A DNA stretch of 64,000 bases from Caryophanales bacterium. GTDB lineage: Bacteria > Bacillota > Bacilli > JARBTR01. The stretch covers positions 1-64,000 of the forward strand of contig JARBTR010000009.1 of the NCBI GenBank assembly GCA_029240105.1. The letters are read 5' to 3'. The first letter of the stretch is position 1, and every line of letters starts with the position of its first letter. The position numbers and the translations under genes were made by a program. Below the pieces are notes generated by a model. The model did not search any database, had not been told where the DNA came from, and saw only the letters and a program-made list of their open reading frames with translations. Shown here in pieces: positions 51,962-61,071 of this stretch.

Positions 51962-54900
51962 CTAATATCCTCCAACTGTTTTATATGGCATATTGTAAAA
52001 TTGATTATTCACACTTGTTAAGTTAATGTTTCCTGATGAATATCTGCTTTGGTTTACTAATTTTAGAAAATTAGTCTTAACTCCAACATTTGCATTTAGT
52101 TTAATGAAAGTAAATCTTTTAGATAAATTAAAGTTCGGATTTTTTTGAAAAGCTTTGCCGTTATCAAGATTTTGTTTTCCTTTAGAAATATTAATTTGAA
52201 TCAAGGACGCTACCCTATTTAACATTTCTTTTTTATTAGAATCGTCAATTAATCCAAGTGTAATAAATAGTTTAAGGTAGTCTTTATAAGTTAAAGCGAT
52301 ACCTTTTGAATTCAAAGGTCCTTGTAAATTCCCAAGTAACACTTCTTTTGATGGAGCAGTTGAAAATTTTTGTGAAAAGTTTGTAATTTTCTCCCTCACG
52401 ATTCCTTTTATGTTATCCTCTTTAGAATTTACTACCCTTGTAATATCTGTTTTAAAACGATCTCCAATTTTCATATATAAACTATTTAGTTGTGATGTTA
52501 ATGAATTATTTATTTGATCAAAAAGTTTATTAATACCAGTGTTTACAATATTGTTAATATCCGTTTGCGACTTTAATTGAATAATTTGGTTTACAAGCAT
52601 TTGTTTGTAATTTGACTCTACTAAATTTAATCCAGTTATCTTTATTTGTCTAAAAGCTTCATTTTGATCGGTACCTACTGATTTTCGGATTTCATCAAAG
52701 ACAAAATTTATTTGAGTCGATATATCCTCTTTACTTATTTTAACTGGATTTTTTATTAAATCAGTGGTTTTAGCTCTAATCGGAATCACTATTTCACCCT
52801 TTGCTGAATCAATCGCACCTTGAATTGTATTATTAGTAAAATAATCAATGGAATTTATCAATTCATCTGTTTTCTCAATAGAAAAATTGTTGATCGCTGT
52901 GAAAACATTATTTATTTGCTGGTCTGCAAACTTCTGTGTTTCTTGTAGCATTATTGTAGAAAGTCCGCTTAAGCTACACTTCCAATTTCCAGAGTTTTTT
53001 ATTATTGGAACTGATTTACCATTCTTCAAATCTTCAATATCAAGTTTAGATTCGGCCAAAGCAAATGCTAGAGTTAAAGTTGTCTGAATTACGGGAACTC
53101 CAAAAACTGTCCATCCTGCAATTGCAGTTGCTAAACTTGTTGTAATTGCACGTATCTCAGGAGAAGAAAAAGCATAACTACTATTTAGAAGGAACCGAAT
53201 ACCTAATAGCAAATTCATGGTGTTTGAAACATTTTTCTCAGCAACATCATTTCCCCATAAAATGTATTCTATTTCATTTTTGAAAATCACATTGTTATGT
53301 GGATTCAAAGAAAAACCATTCAAATTTAGCCTATTAACATCATCACTATAACAACTAAACATTTCAGTTATATATTCTTCTACAAGTAATTTTTCAAGTG
53401 CAACCCCAGAGAGTGATGATACATTTGCTATATGACGATATAAATCATTAAAAATGTTACTTTGAATATTAGTAAAATTCTGTCCAATTTTTATTTCCTG
53501 TGTAGAAGATGCATTTAATGCAGAATTATTTGATAAGAATTGTGAGGGTAATAATGAGGAAACGGTAATTCCATTACTATTAGTATCATGGATCGGAGTT
53601 ATTTTTTTATCAGCTAAGCTTAGTAGCGTCTCTTTTTTTGATTCAGCTTCTTTTTTTGCAATTTCACTCGAATTTGGCTGAGTAGCCTTCATCATGTAGT
53701 TAAAAAAAGAGATACCCTCGTTAATTTGAATTATGCCATTATCTGATAATAAGGTTTTGTAAGTAAAACTTTTATCAACAACCTTTTGCGAGGTTGAAAT
53801 TAAACTATTGATAGAATTCAAATCTACTGGTTTAGTCTTTAATAGTAATGTCTTTATATCAGTTTCCAGTACATTCATATTATAAAAACTTACTTTGTTT
53901 AGTCTTAGAGAGTATTGATTGAATTTGCTTATATTTTTTTCTAAAGCGGAAATAAGTTCACCAACCTGCTTGGTATCTATGTTATCAGCATTATCATGAA
54001 AATCTGTAGCGAGCGCATTTTTTAAATCTGTTTTATTTAATTGATTTAAGTTACCTCTATATTTATTTTTTTCATCCTTAATCTGTTTACATTGTTTGAG
54101 AACATCATTTAGTGATACAACCGCCTTTTGCAATTCAGTTACGCGTTCTTTAAAAAATTGATTAAAATTAACTATCTCAGATTTCCCACTTGCAAATAAA
54201 GAGAGCGCTTCACTATTTAATTTTTTTTGATAATATGATGCTCTATCAAAAAAATTAATAATTTCTGTTTTGGTATTTAATCTTTGTTGGTACTCATCCT
54301 CTAACCTATTTAATTCAGATCCCAATAACAACACTTTATTTAAAGATAAATGATCCTTATATGATTTTTCATATACTTGAATATCAAAATATAAGTTATT
54401 TAAAAGATTTGAATTTCTCTTTAAATTAATCAAGTAGGCAACCATATCATCAAAATTTGATACTTTTATACCTCCAACCTTAGAGATAACCATTCTTGCT
54501 TCTGAATTTGGATTATCTAAACTTATCTTTAAATCATTTTGGATCTTTTCAAATGGTTTGTGAGGAATATTTTTTGATAGTTCCGTTTTTAATTCACCAT
54601 CGTATGATTTTACAGCCATTTGAAAAAAAGTACCATTTGCAAAGAGATTCTTACAATTGATTAAAGATTCATTAACTTTATCATTTAAAGAGATTGATGA
54701 ATTCGAATTAAAATAATTGTTTATTGGTCCATTTTTATACTTCATTATCCTATCGTAGGCAGTATTAAGGTCATATTGTAAATTGTTTAATTCCTTATCA
54801 AATTCTATTTTTGATGATATGGCTAAACTTTGACGATCCAGATCACCAAGATTTTGTAATTTAGTTTGAAAGCCATTCACAGCACTCACAATTCCACGAT

Positions 54901-55336
54901 ATTTCATGAACTCTAGGATTTGTTTTTCTAGTATCACTGGGCTTGTTAATTCGGAACCATTTAGTCCCTCAACCATAAAATTATTTAATCTTAAATCAAC
55001 AGCCCGGCTGACTGCACCGTTGGATTGAAGTGTTTTATTTAAACTAAATTGTTTTCCTTTACCTGTTAAAGAACTTTGAAAGTAAACCCGCAAGTTTGAT
55101 TCCAATTCCTCTGTAGTTTTTGATATCCCGAATAATCCATATACATCCTTCAATACATGATCATACTCAGTTAGCGCAGCATTTATGGTTAAATCACCTG
55201 TATCTGATATCATACTTTTTGAAGCAACAATACGGGACCCATCAATTGTTAGGCCTGCCAACGTGAACATTGGCACTATCATAAGTACTAAGAAAATGGA
55301 TATGGAACCCTTTTTATTTTCAATGAATTTTTGCAA
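51962..55336 (-). CDS. Large TadG-like surface protein
   Basis: An 1124-residue protein. A class-III-like leader and helix (KKGSISIFLVLMIVPMFTLA) is followed by GLTIDGSRIVASKS, as in TadG/TadE-type proteins. The body is long, Asn/Lys/Ser-rich and mostly helical with coiled-coil stretches (about 140-480 and 810-1010), unlike ordinary TadG with its von Willebrand domain. A second hydrophobic patch (AITTSLATAIAGWTVFGVPV) near residue 735 may cross or touch the membrane. It is the biggest gene of the operon and may be a tip or envelope-spanning part. Confidence 0.7.
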   Translation of the reverse strand: MQKFIENKKGSISIFLVLMIVPMFTLAGLTIDGSRIVASKSMISDTGDLTINAALTEYDHVLKDVYGLFGISKTTEELESNLRVYFQSSLTGKGKQFSLNKTLQSNGAVSRAVDLRLNNFMVEGLNGSELTSPVILEKQILEFMKYRGIVSAVNGFQTKLQNLGDLDRQSLAISSKIEFDKELNNLQYDLNTAYDRIMKYKNGPINNYFNSNSSISLNDKVNESLINCKNLFANGTFFQMAVKSYDGELKTELSKNIPHKPFEKIQNDLKISLDNPNSEARMVISKVGGIKVSNFDDMVAYLINLKRNSNLLNNLYFDIQVYEKSYKDHLSLNKVLLLGSELNRLEDEYQQRLNTKTEIINFFDRASYYQKKLNSEALSLFASGKSEIVNFNQFFKERVTELQKAVVSLNDVLKQCKQIKDEKNKYRGNLNQLNKTDLKNALATDFHDNADNIDTKQVGELISALEKNISKFNQYSLRLNKVSFYNMNVLETDIKTLLLKTKPVDLNSINSLISTSQKVVDKSFTYKTLLSDNGIIQINEGISFFNYMMKATQPNSSEIAKKEAESKKETLLSLADKKITPIHDTNSNGITVSSLLPSQFLSNNSALNASSTQEIKIGQNFTNIQSNIFNDLYRHIANVSSLSGVALEKLLVEEYITEMFSCYSDDVNRLNLNGFSLNPHNNVIFKNEIEYILWGNDVAEKNVSNTMNLLLGIRFLLNSSYAFSSPEIRAITTSLATAIAGWTVFGVPVIQTTLTLAFALAESKLDIEDLKNGKSVPIIKNSGNWKCSLSGLSTIMLQETQKFADQQINNVFTAINNFSIEKTDELINSIDYFTNNTIQGAIDSAKGEIVIPIRAKTTDLIKNPVKISKEDISTQINFVFDEIRKSVGTDQNEAFRQIKITGLNLVESNYKQMLVNQIIQLKSQTDINNIVNTGINKLFDQINNSLTSQLNSLYMKIGDRFKTDITRVVNSKEDNIKGIVREKITNFSQKFSTAPSKEVLLGNLQGPLNSKGIALTYKDYLKLFITLGLIDDSNKKEMLNRVASLIQINISKGKQNLDNGKAFQKNPNFNLSKRFTFIKLNANVGVKTNFLKLVNQSRYSSGNINLTSVNNQFYNMPYKTVGGY

Positions 55337-55354
55337 ATTTCCACCCCTATACTT

Positions 55355-56032
55355 TTACTTTGGAATTACTTTTGCAATTTCAGAAACATACTTTCTAAAA
55401 TCCTCTCCAATTTTTGTTTTTTCTTTAAGAAAGATGATTGCATCAGATGCTAAATCTACATTTCTTACGTATTCAGTAGAATCCATTATCCTAGCAGTTC
55501 CTGTTACATGCATTAAACTTATCTTCGGTAACCCTAAGTAAACCATAAATCCAGGGGATTCTATTTGACTTCGAAAAGAAACGACAATCAATTGATTAGG
55601 AAAGCCATTTACACATTTGACTTCACTATCTATTTTTGGACCTGCTAGTAAAGCATTTTGATGGATTAATTCATTTAATTTCTTATTGATCATTTCTATA
55701 TTTTCTATTTTGGATGTTAAATAACGATACGGACTGTAATTTGAAGAGGGTTTATCTTGAGGATAAGTTTGTGGTGTAGATTTAAAATCAATTTGATTTG
55801 AAATGTTTCCATCAAATTGGTTAAATACTGGGTTAATTTTGGATCTACTAATTGTTAATGCTATCCTTTGCGCATCAGATAGTAAGGATGATTTTTGAAG
55901 TTGATAAAAACTTGTAAGAATTAAAAATCCTATTACAAAAAAAACAATTGGAAAGATATACACCGCTTCGACAATAGTGACAGAACCTGAATCATCACTA
56001 AGTACCCCTTTTAAATATTTTATTATTTTCAT
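55355..56032 (-). CDS. TadE-like pseudopilin
   Basis: A 225-residue minor pilin. DDSGSVTIVEAVYIFPIVFF shows the prepilin cleavage site (Gly/Ser, Glu five residues on) and TadE-type helix, followed by SSLLSDAQRIALTISRSK. The C-terminal two thirds is a soluble extracytoplasmic domain. It starts at the last base of the Flp-like gene stop codon, so translation is coupled. Confidence 0.8.
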   Translation of the reverse strand: MKIIKYLKGVLSDDSGSVTIVEAVYIFPIVFFVIGFLILTSFYQLQKSSLLSDAQRIALTISRSKINPVFNQFDGNISNQIDFKSTPQTYPQDKPSSNYSPYRYLTSKIENIEMINKKLNELIHQNALLAGPKIDSEVKCVNGFPNQLIVVSFRSQIESPGFMVYLGLPKISLMHVTGTARIMDSTEYVRNVDLASDAIIFLKEKTKIGEDFRKYVSEIAKVIPK

Positions 56033-56238
56033 TAGAGAGTTTCTGTTCGAGAATCAATTTTATCAAACAAATTACCAATTAGAGCGCTCAATCTGTCTTT
56101 GAAGATTAAAACTAATCCAATTACAATTACAATTATTAAGATCATTGCAACAACGTTTGTTTCTCCTCTTTCATCCTTAATAAGGGTTGAAAACCACTTC
56201 CTACTATTACAATAATTTTTAAATAAAAAATTTCGCAT
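56032..56238 (-). CDS. Flp1-like pilin
   Basis: A 68-residue prepilin-like protein with a basic leader (about 1-24) and a cleavage-like site in DERGETNVVAMILIIVIVIG, then a 20-residue helix and a short charged tail. The size and layout match Flp1-family subunits in Firmicute Tad loci. It is a likely major or minor fibre subunit. It lies 20 bp after the TadC gene and is coupled to the TadE-like gene. Confidence 0.85.
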   Translation of the reverse strand: MRNFLFKNYCNSRKWFSTLIKDERGETNVVAMILIIVIVIGLVLIFKDRLSALIGNLFDKIDSRTETL

Positions 56239-56258
56239 ATTTATTACTCCTTTTATAT

Positions 56259-57128
56259 TTAGAATAAATTTGTAAATATTGGGACCATTATCATTAATAA
56301 AATTCCAATAAACATAATTCCTATTGGAAACAAAAGTTTTTGCCCTGCAATCTCACTTTTTCTTTTTATTTCATGCCTCTTAAGTTCCCAGTTTTCAATT
56401 GTAAGAAGTTTCAGTGAGTTTGTTAATTCTGTACTTCCTTTTTGAATATTTTGCGTAACGATGGTAGCAAATTTTTTAATTTCTTTTAATGCACACCTTT
56501 TTGCAAAGTTTGATATAGCTTGTTGGTCTGAAAGACCATTTCTTATTTCTTCACTTGTAATTCGCATCTCTTGGTATAAAAGGCTATCACTTGAAAAGGC
56601 AACTTTTACCCAAGCTTCCCTAAGAACTAATCCAGCATTCAATAATAATGTAAGCTTAGATAGAACTTCAGGAAAAGAAGCTTTTAGATTATTTCTACGA
56701 GCATTTAGTTTTAGCTTTATATCGTACTGAATGTAAAAGGCCAGAGCAAAACCGGTTATTACACCTAAAAAAATAAACAAAATCTCGTCTGTAATACTTC
56801 CTAAAAACAAACCGATTAGTATTAGAGTAATTACATATGTAAATTGCGCCCCTAGTACAACAAGTTGATAAAACTTTGCTAAATCCTCTCCTTTCAACTC
56901 TACTAAACTACGATAAAAGCTTTTAAATTTTTCATTATTAATATCTAGTCTAAAAATCTCTATTAAACCAAACCCTATGAAATAGATCTGCGGAAAAAGG
57001 AATTCTTTTGGGTTAATGACATCTGTAATATGTTGAAACTTTCTATGAAATCTTAAATATAGAAGGACCCATAACAAATAACAAATGCTTCCAGCAGTCG
57101 CCATAAAATATTCAATTATGTGATTCAT
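56259..57128 (-). CDS. tadC: Type II secretion F-domain protein TadC
   Basis: A 289-residue inner-membrane platform protein. After two or three N-terminal helices, the cytoplasmic T2SF domain shows FPEVLSKLTLLLNAGLVLRE, ITSEEIRNGLSDQQAISNFA and TNSLKLLTIENWELKRHEIK, ending in two helices (FPIGIMFIGILLMIMVPIF). It pairs with TadB to couple the ATPase to pilin extraction. Gap of 7 bp from tadB. Confidence 0.88.
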   Translation of the reverse strand: MNHIIEYFMATAGSICYLLWVLLYLRFHRKFQHITDVINPKEFLFPQIYFIGFGLIEIFRLDINNEKFKSFYRSLVELKGEDLAKFYQLVVLGAQFTYVITLILIGLFLGSITDEILFIFLGVITGFALAFYIQYDIKLKLNARRNNLKASFPEVLSKLTLLLNAGLVLREAWVKVAFSSDSLLYQEMRITSEEIRNGLSDQQAISNFAKRCALKEIKKFATIVTQNIQKGSTELTNSLKLLTIENWELKRHEIKRKSEIAGQKLLFPIGIMFIGILLMIMVPIFTNLF

Positions 57129-57135
57129 TTTTCAC

Positions 57136-57927
57136 CTAAATCTTAATATCAATTATTTTTTTGCCAATCAAATAGGCTATTATAAATATGATAATTGCAA
57201 TTATTTTTACAAAAATATTAATTGGTGAGTTATTCGTTATTGACTCGCTTCCCAATGTCCCAAGCATAGCCACTATAATAATAGGCATTACGAGCATTAT
57301 ATTTAGTTCGTTTTTCTTTTCAATTATTTTAGTTTCAATATCCATTTGGATTTCTACCTTATCACTTATAATTGATCGAGAATCCATAACTATTTTCTTT
57401 AAGTTCCCACCACTTCTATTACAAACAATAAAAGTATTCACAAAACTTTTTACATCATCTAAATGACTACGCTCAGCAAAATTAGTTAACAATTCTTCAA
57501 TTGTAAAATTATTTTCTAATCCCATTAAAATTGTTTTGACTTCGTATACAATCAGAGCACCATCACCATATTGGTTCTTTAAGTCATTAAATGCATCCTT
57601 GAAGGCTCCCATCGTATTTCTTCCAACTGTATAGGAATTACTTAATGAGTCTAGTAAATCTGTAAATTGTATCAGAAGACTTTTACTTTGCTTTCTTAAT
57701 AAATGATTCTGATAAAGAGGCAATGAAAAAAATCCAAAAAAAATTCCAAACATTCCATTAACTATAATAGATTGAAAAAAAACAAACAGAGGAAGGAAAG
57801 CTACCCCAAATCCAATCGTAAAACCAGCTATTTTTTCATTTCTGTTCAAATGATAATGTGAGTAATCTAGTTCCTTGCCAAACAAATTTCTTTTGAGTTC
57901 GTTATTTTTTGAATTATTAAAAATCAC
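57136..57927 (-). CDS. tadB: Type II secretion F-domain protein TadB
   Basis: A 263-residue inner-membrane protein with two N-terminal helices, a T2SF domain (LLIQFTDLLDSLSNSYTVGR, RSHLDDVKSFVNTFIVCNRS, GGNLKKIVMDSRSIISDKVE) and two C-terminal helices. It overlaps the ATPase gene by 11 bp. Gene order cpaF-tadB-tadC is standard for Tad loci. Confidence 0.9.
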   Translation of the reverse strand: MIFNNSKNNELKRNLFGKELDYSHYHLNRNEKIAGFTIGFGVAFLPLFVFFQSIIVNGMFGIFFGFFSLPLYQNHLLRKQSKSLLIQFTDLLDSLSNSYTVGRNTMGAFKDAFNDLKNQYGDGALIVYEVKTILMGLENNFTIEELLTNFAERSHLDDVKSFVNTFIVCNRSGGNLKKIVMDSRSIISDKVEIQMDIETKIIEKKNELNIMLVMPIIIVAMLGTLGSESITNNSPINIFVKIIAIIIFIIAYLIGKKIIDIKI

Positions 57928-59167
57928 AATTAGTAGACCCCCAATTTAATCCAGCATTCTCCAACTTCGATTTATTAATCAGGTCATTTTTGGTCTGTTT
58001 GAGTTTTCCACAAACTTTATCCAGAGATGAAGATTGATCTTCTACAAATTCAAATAATTTATTCAGCACATATTTACCATCACTTATTCCAATTTCAGTA
58101 ATTTCCAATGCTTTTCTTGATTTATCACGCAGTCTCGATAAATGAATAATAATATCAATAGCAGAGGCAATTTGCTGTCGAACTGCTTCAATGGGTAACC
58201 CCTCCATTCCCATTAAAACCATTGTCTCCAATCGACTCAACATATCTTTTGATGAATTCGCATGTCCCGTGCTAATACTTCCGTCATGGCCAGTATTCAT
58301 AGCTTGTAGCATATCAATTGCTTCCTCTCCTCGAACTTCACCAACAATAATCCGTTCAGGTCTCATTCGTAATGAGGATTTTATTAAATCACGAATGGTA
58401 ACTTTGCCAGTACCAGACGAATTTTCGTTTCTAGTTTCTAGTCTTACTAGATTTTTTAATTCTGTAATTTGCAATTCTGCTGAATCTTCAATAGTTATGA
58501 TCCGTTCATCTTTTGGTATGAAGTTGGATAATGCATTTAAAAAAGTCGTTTTACCTGATCCAGTACCTCCACTAATAAAGATGTTGTACTTCGCCTTTAC
58601 GATTTTCTCCAAAAAATCAGCAATCTCTTCCGTAATAGATCCGTATTTTATAAGCTGCGAAAATGTCATAGGTGTGTCAGAAAATTTTCGAACTGTCATA
58701 ACTGGACCATTTAGTGCAATAGGAGGTAAAACAACATTTACACGTGAGCCATTAGGTAAGCGAGTATCTACGATTGGCTGTGATAGATTAACTTCCCTAC
58801 CCGATCGTCCAACAACTTTTTGTATTGTATCTTCTAAGTTTTGAATAGATTCAAAACTTAGATCTAACTTCTCTAATTTTCCATTCTTTTCTACAAAAAT
58901 AGCATCAGGACCATTAATCATTATTTCTGTAATCTCTTTATCTTTTAAGATTTCATCTAGCAAACCAAATCCACGAATCTGACTAAATATTCTATTTACT
59001 AAATCAATTTTTTGATTAATAGAGAGAAAAGAACTTTTTGTTTCATTGAAAACAATTTTTTCAATTTCTTCAAAGAGCTGATCATCTGAATAATTAGATA
59101 AATTTAATTTATCTAAAACAGATTTCTTTAAATTTGTTACCAACTTATATTGCTCACATTCATACAT
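57917..59167 (-). CDS. tadA: CpaF/TadA pilus assembly ATPase (first copy)
   Basis: A 416-residue cytoplasmic motor ATPase, complete. It has the N-terminal domain with DKEITEIMINGPDAIFVEKN, a VDTRLPNGSRVNVVLPPI segment, Walker A GGTGSGKTT at 200-208, an Asp box (TIEDSAELQ), MRPERIIVGEVRGEEA (Walker B) and NTGHDGSISTGHANS (His box). All motifs are those of a working ATPase. It powers assembly by TadB/TadC. A second ATPase of the same family lies at the right edge. Confidence 0.95.
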   Translation of the reverse strand: MYECEQYKLVTNLKKSVLDKLNLSNYSDDQLFEEIEKIVFNETKSSFLSINQKIDLVNRIFSQIRGFGLLDEILKDKEITEIMINGPDAIFVEKNGKLEKLDLSFESIQNLEDTIQKVVGRSGREVNLSQPIVDTRLPNGSRVNVVLPPIALNGPVMTVRKFSDTPMTFSQLIKYGSITEEIADFLEKIVKAKYNIFISGGTGSGKTTFLNALSNFIPKDERIITIEDSAELQITELKNLVRLETRNENSSGTGKVTIRDLIKSSLRMRPERIIVGEVRGEEAIDMLQAMNTGHDGSISTGHANSSKDMLSRLETMVLMGMEGLPIEAVRQQIASAIDIIIHLSRLRDKSRKALEITEIGISDGKYVLNKLFEFVEDQSSSLDKVCGKLKQTKNDLINKSKLENAGLNWGSTNCDF

Positions 59168-59176
59168 AAAATTCTC

Positions 59177-60256
59177 CTATGTATCACATTCGACTATACT
59201 TTTTATTTCCTTAGTAATTGATAAATATCGTGCAAGTTCATTAGATGAGTGGCATTTAAACATAGAAATTACTCCAAAATTATTTCGTGCCTCTTCCATT
59301 TCAAGTTTCCTTGATATGCCAGTTGAAAATTGGTTATACAGAATATGAACTTTAGAACTAATATCAATTTTTTCTCTTGCTGAAATTGTATTGATCATAT
59401 GTATGAGTTTAGATACTTTAAAATTAGAAATCCATGTTCCCTTTGAAATTAAAATTATTCTATGTGAGAGGGTTGCTATACTTTGAAACGAGTTTGGAAT
59501 TAATAAGTTTCCATCAATGACAATATAGTCAAATTGATTACTATAACAAATTTCACTAATCAATATTGAAAGATCACTTGAATTTAGTTCATATAAATCT
59601 AATGGTGAGGTGGTTTCATCTAGGAAAAAAACACCACTATCACATTTCACTGAGCTCTCAAGTTTAAATTGGAAATTGCCTCTTTTGTTCTTAATTGAAA
59701 CAATTAGATCACTGAGGCATTGATTCCCTTCACTATTAAAGAATACAGTAGGAGTTCCAAATGGATCCAAATTTAGAAATAAAACTTTACTTCCTTTTTG
59801 GGCAATTGCGTAGCAAAAAGCTGCTGATATGGTTGACCCTCCAGCCCCGCTTCCTCCGGAAAGAAAAGTGAAAATTTTTGTTTTCGTAATCTGACTATTT
59901 GTTGATTTTACCTCATCCTGTTTTTTATCTGAGACTAGCTCTAAAATAAACTTATATATAAGTTCAACATTTTGGTAGCGTGAGATAGCTTTTACTCCAT
60001 TTATTAAACTTATATCCTCGGAATCAACTAGAAATCCAATTGAGCAATTTAATAAGCTCATATTTATATCCTTATTGGTTTTTTCATCAATGAGAATTGC
60101 ATCTAATTTTTCTGTTTTTTGAAAAGCATTTAGTAACTCAATAGTTGAGAATGAAATAAAATCCATTTTGCTTTGGTACTTTATATTTAATGTGTTGACA
60201 AGCCTTTTTAAGTAATTTTCATTTGAATCCAATATTGCGATTCTTAAACGATACAT
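59177..60256 (-). CDS. TadZ/CpaE-like protein with atypical P-loop
   Basis: A 359-residue protein with a receiver-like N-terminal domain (1-110: RIAILDSNENYLKRLVNTL) and a MinD/ParA-like ATPase domain (about 125-350). The P-loop is FLSGGSGAGGST at 131-142: both the signature Lys and the P-loop Lys of the MinD/ParA type are missing. Later motifs (FLNLDPFGTPT, DYIVIDGNLL) are retained. TadZ/CpaE proteins place the pilus machinery at the pole. The lost Lys suggests weak or no ATP hydrolysis. Confidence 0.85.
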   Translation of the reverse strand: MYRLRIAILDSNENYLKRLVNTLNIKYQSKMDFISFSTIELLNAFQKTEKLDAILIDEKTNKDINMSLLNCSIGFLVDSEDISLINGVKAISRYQNVELIYKFILELVSDKKQDEVKSTNSQITKTKIFTFLSGGSGAGGSTISAAFCYAIAQKGSKVLFLNLDPFGTPTVFFNSEGNQCLSDLIVSIKNKRGNFQFKLESSVKCDSGVFFLDETTSPLDLYELNSSDLSILISEICYSNQFDYIVIDGNLLIPNSFQSIATLSHRIILISKGTWISNFKVSKLIHMINTISAREKIDISSKVHILYNQFSTGISRKLEMEEARNNFGVISMFKCHSSNELARYLSITKEIKSIVECDT

Positions 60257-60309
60257 AGAAAACTCCCTTGAAATTTCATATTTTTTATAGAAATCTCTTA
60301 AATTGTAAT

Positions 60310-61071
60310 TTAAACACGAATAGTAATATCACTTTTAGTTTTTTGGAGGAAATGAATATGGATTATTAATAATAGGTGGAATATCATTATGATAATTTGG
60401 CTACTTACCATTGATATAAAAGATTTATAAATTTCTGAAGCGAGAATTTTTAACAAAATGGGAATTGAGGCAACAATAGCAGTCATTAGATAAATTTGCA
60501 TCGAGATTAGAGCTTTCTTTCTATATAATTCATCTCTTTTTTTTAATTCAAATGCTATATCCTTTAAGATTTGATTAAAAAGTTCATTGGCTCGCCCGCC
60601 ATAGTAATATTGAATTTCTAATATTTGATGGAACACATTAATAGCGGGAAAATTATATTTTAGAAACTGATCGGACCTGATTTCTTGATATTTTTCTAAA
60701 TGATCTATCAACAGAAGCACATCTTTTTTTATCTGGCCATCTAAAAGTTCAATTACTCCTTTTACAGAATAGATTACATTTTGACTAGTTTTTAATTTAA
60801 AAACAACACAACTAGCGTATTTATTTAGCTGATTTAGTTGCATTTGAAAATTTAAAGTTTTTCTGTTTTTCAAAATTATAGAGAAAAATAGTACTATCCC
60901 CCCAAATATTCCTAAAAGGATCGCACTTGTGACATTCTTAGATAAAAAGTATTGATAAAAAAAATTAAAAATAATTAATAAAATGAAAAATATTGTAATC
61001 TCAGCAATTGAAAACAATTCCCTTGTTACAGTGATCAACTTCACGAATTTGCTTTTCAACTTCTCACTCAT
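60310..61071 (-). CDS. TadB/TadC-like membrane protein (third copy)
   Basis: A 253-residue inner-membrane protein. Two N-terminal helices, a central cytoplasmic helical domain (LNQLNKYASCVVFKLKTSQN, EIQYYYGGRANELFNQILKD, IAFELKKRDELYRKKALISM) and two C-terminal helices are the T2SF layout, but the sequence is diverged from the tadB and tadC genes downstream. It overlaps the secreted-protein gene by 4 bp, which associates it with the second ATPase. Confidence 0.75.
   Translation of the reverse strand: MSEKLKSKFVKLITVTRELFSIAEITIFFILLIIFNFFYQYFLSKNVTSAILLGIFGGIVLFFSIILKNRKTLNFQMQLNQLNKYASCVVFKLKTSQNVIYSVKGVIELLDGQIKKDVLLLIDHLEKYQEIRSDQFLKYNFPAINVFHQILEIQYYYGGRANELFNQILKDIAFELKKRDELYRKKALISMQIYLMTAIVASIPILLKILASEIYKSFISMVSSQIIIMIFHLLLIIHIHFLQKTKSDITIRV

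Noticed and set aside
58191-58844. 217-codon plus-strand frame opposite the first ATPase
   Set aside because: Antisense shadow of tadA; the minus-strand frame has every ATPase motif.
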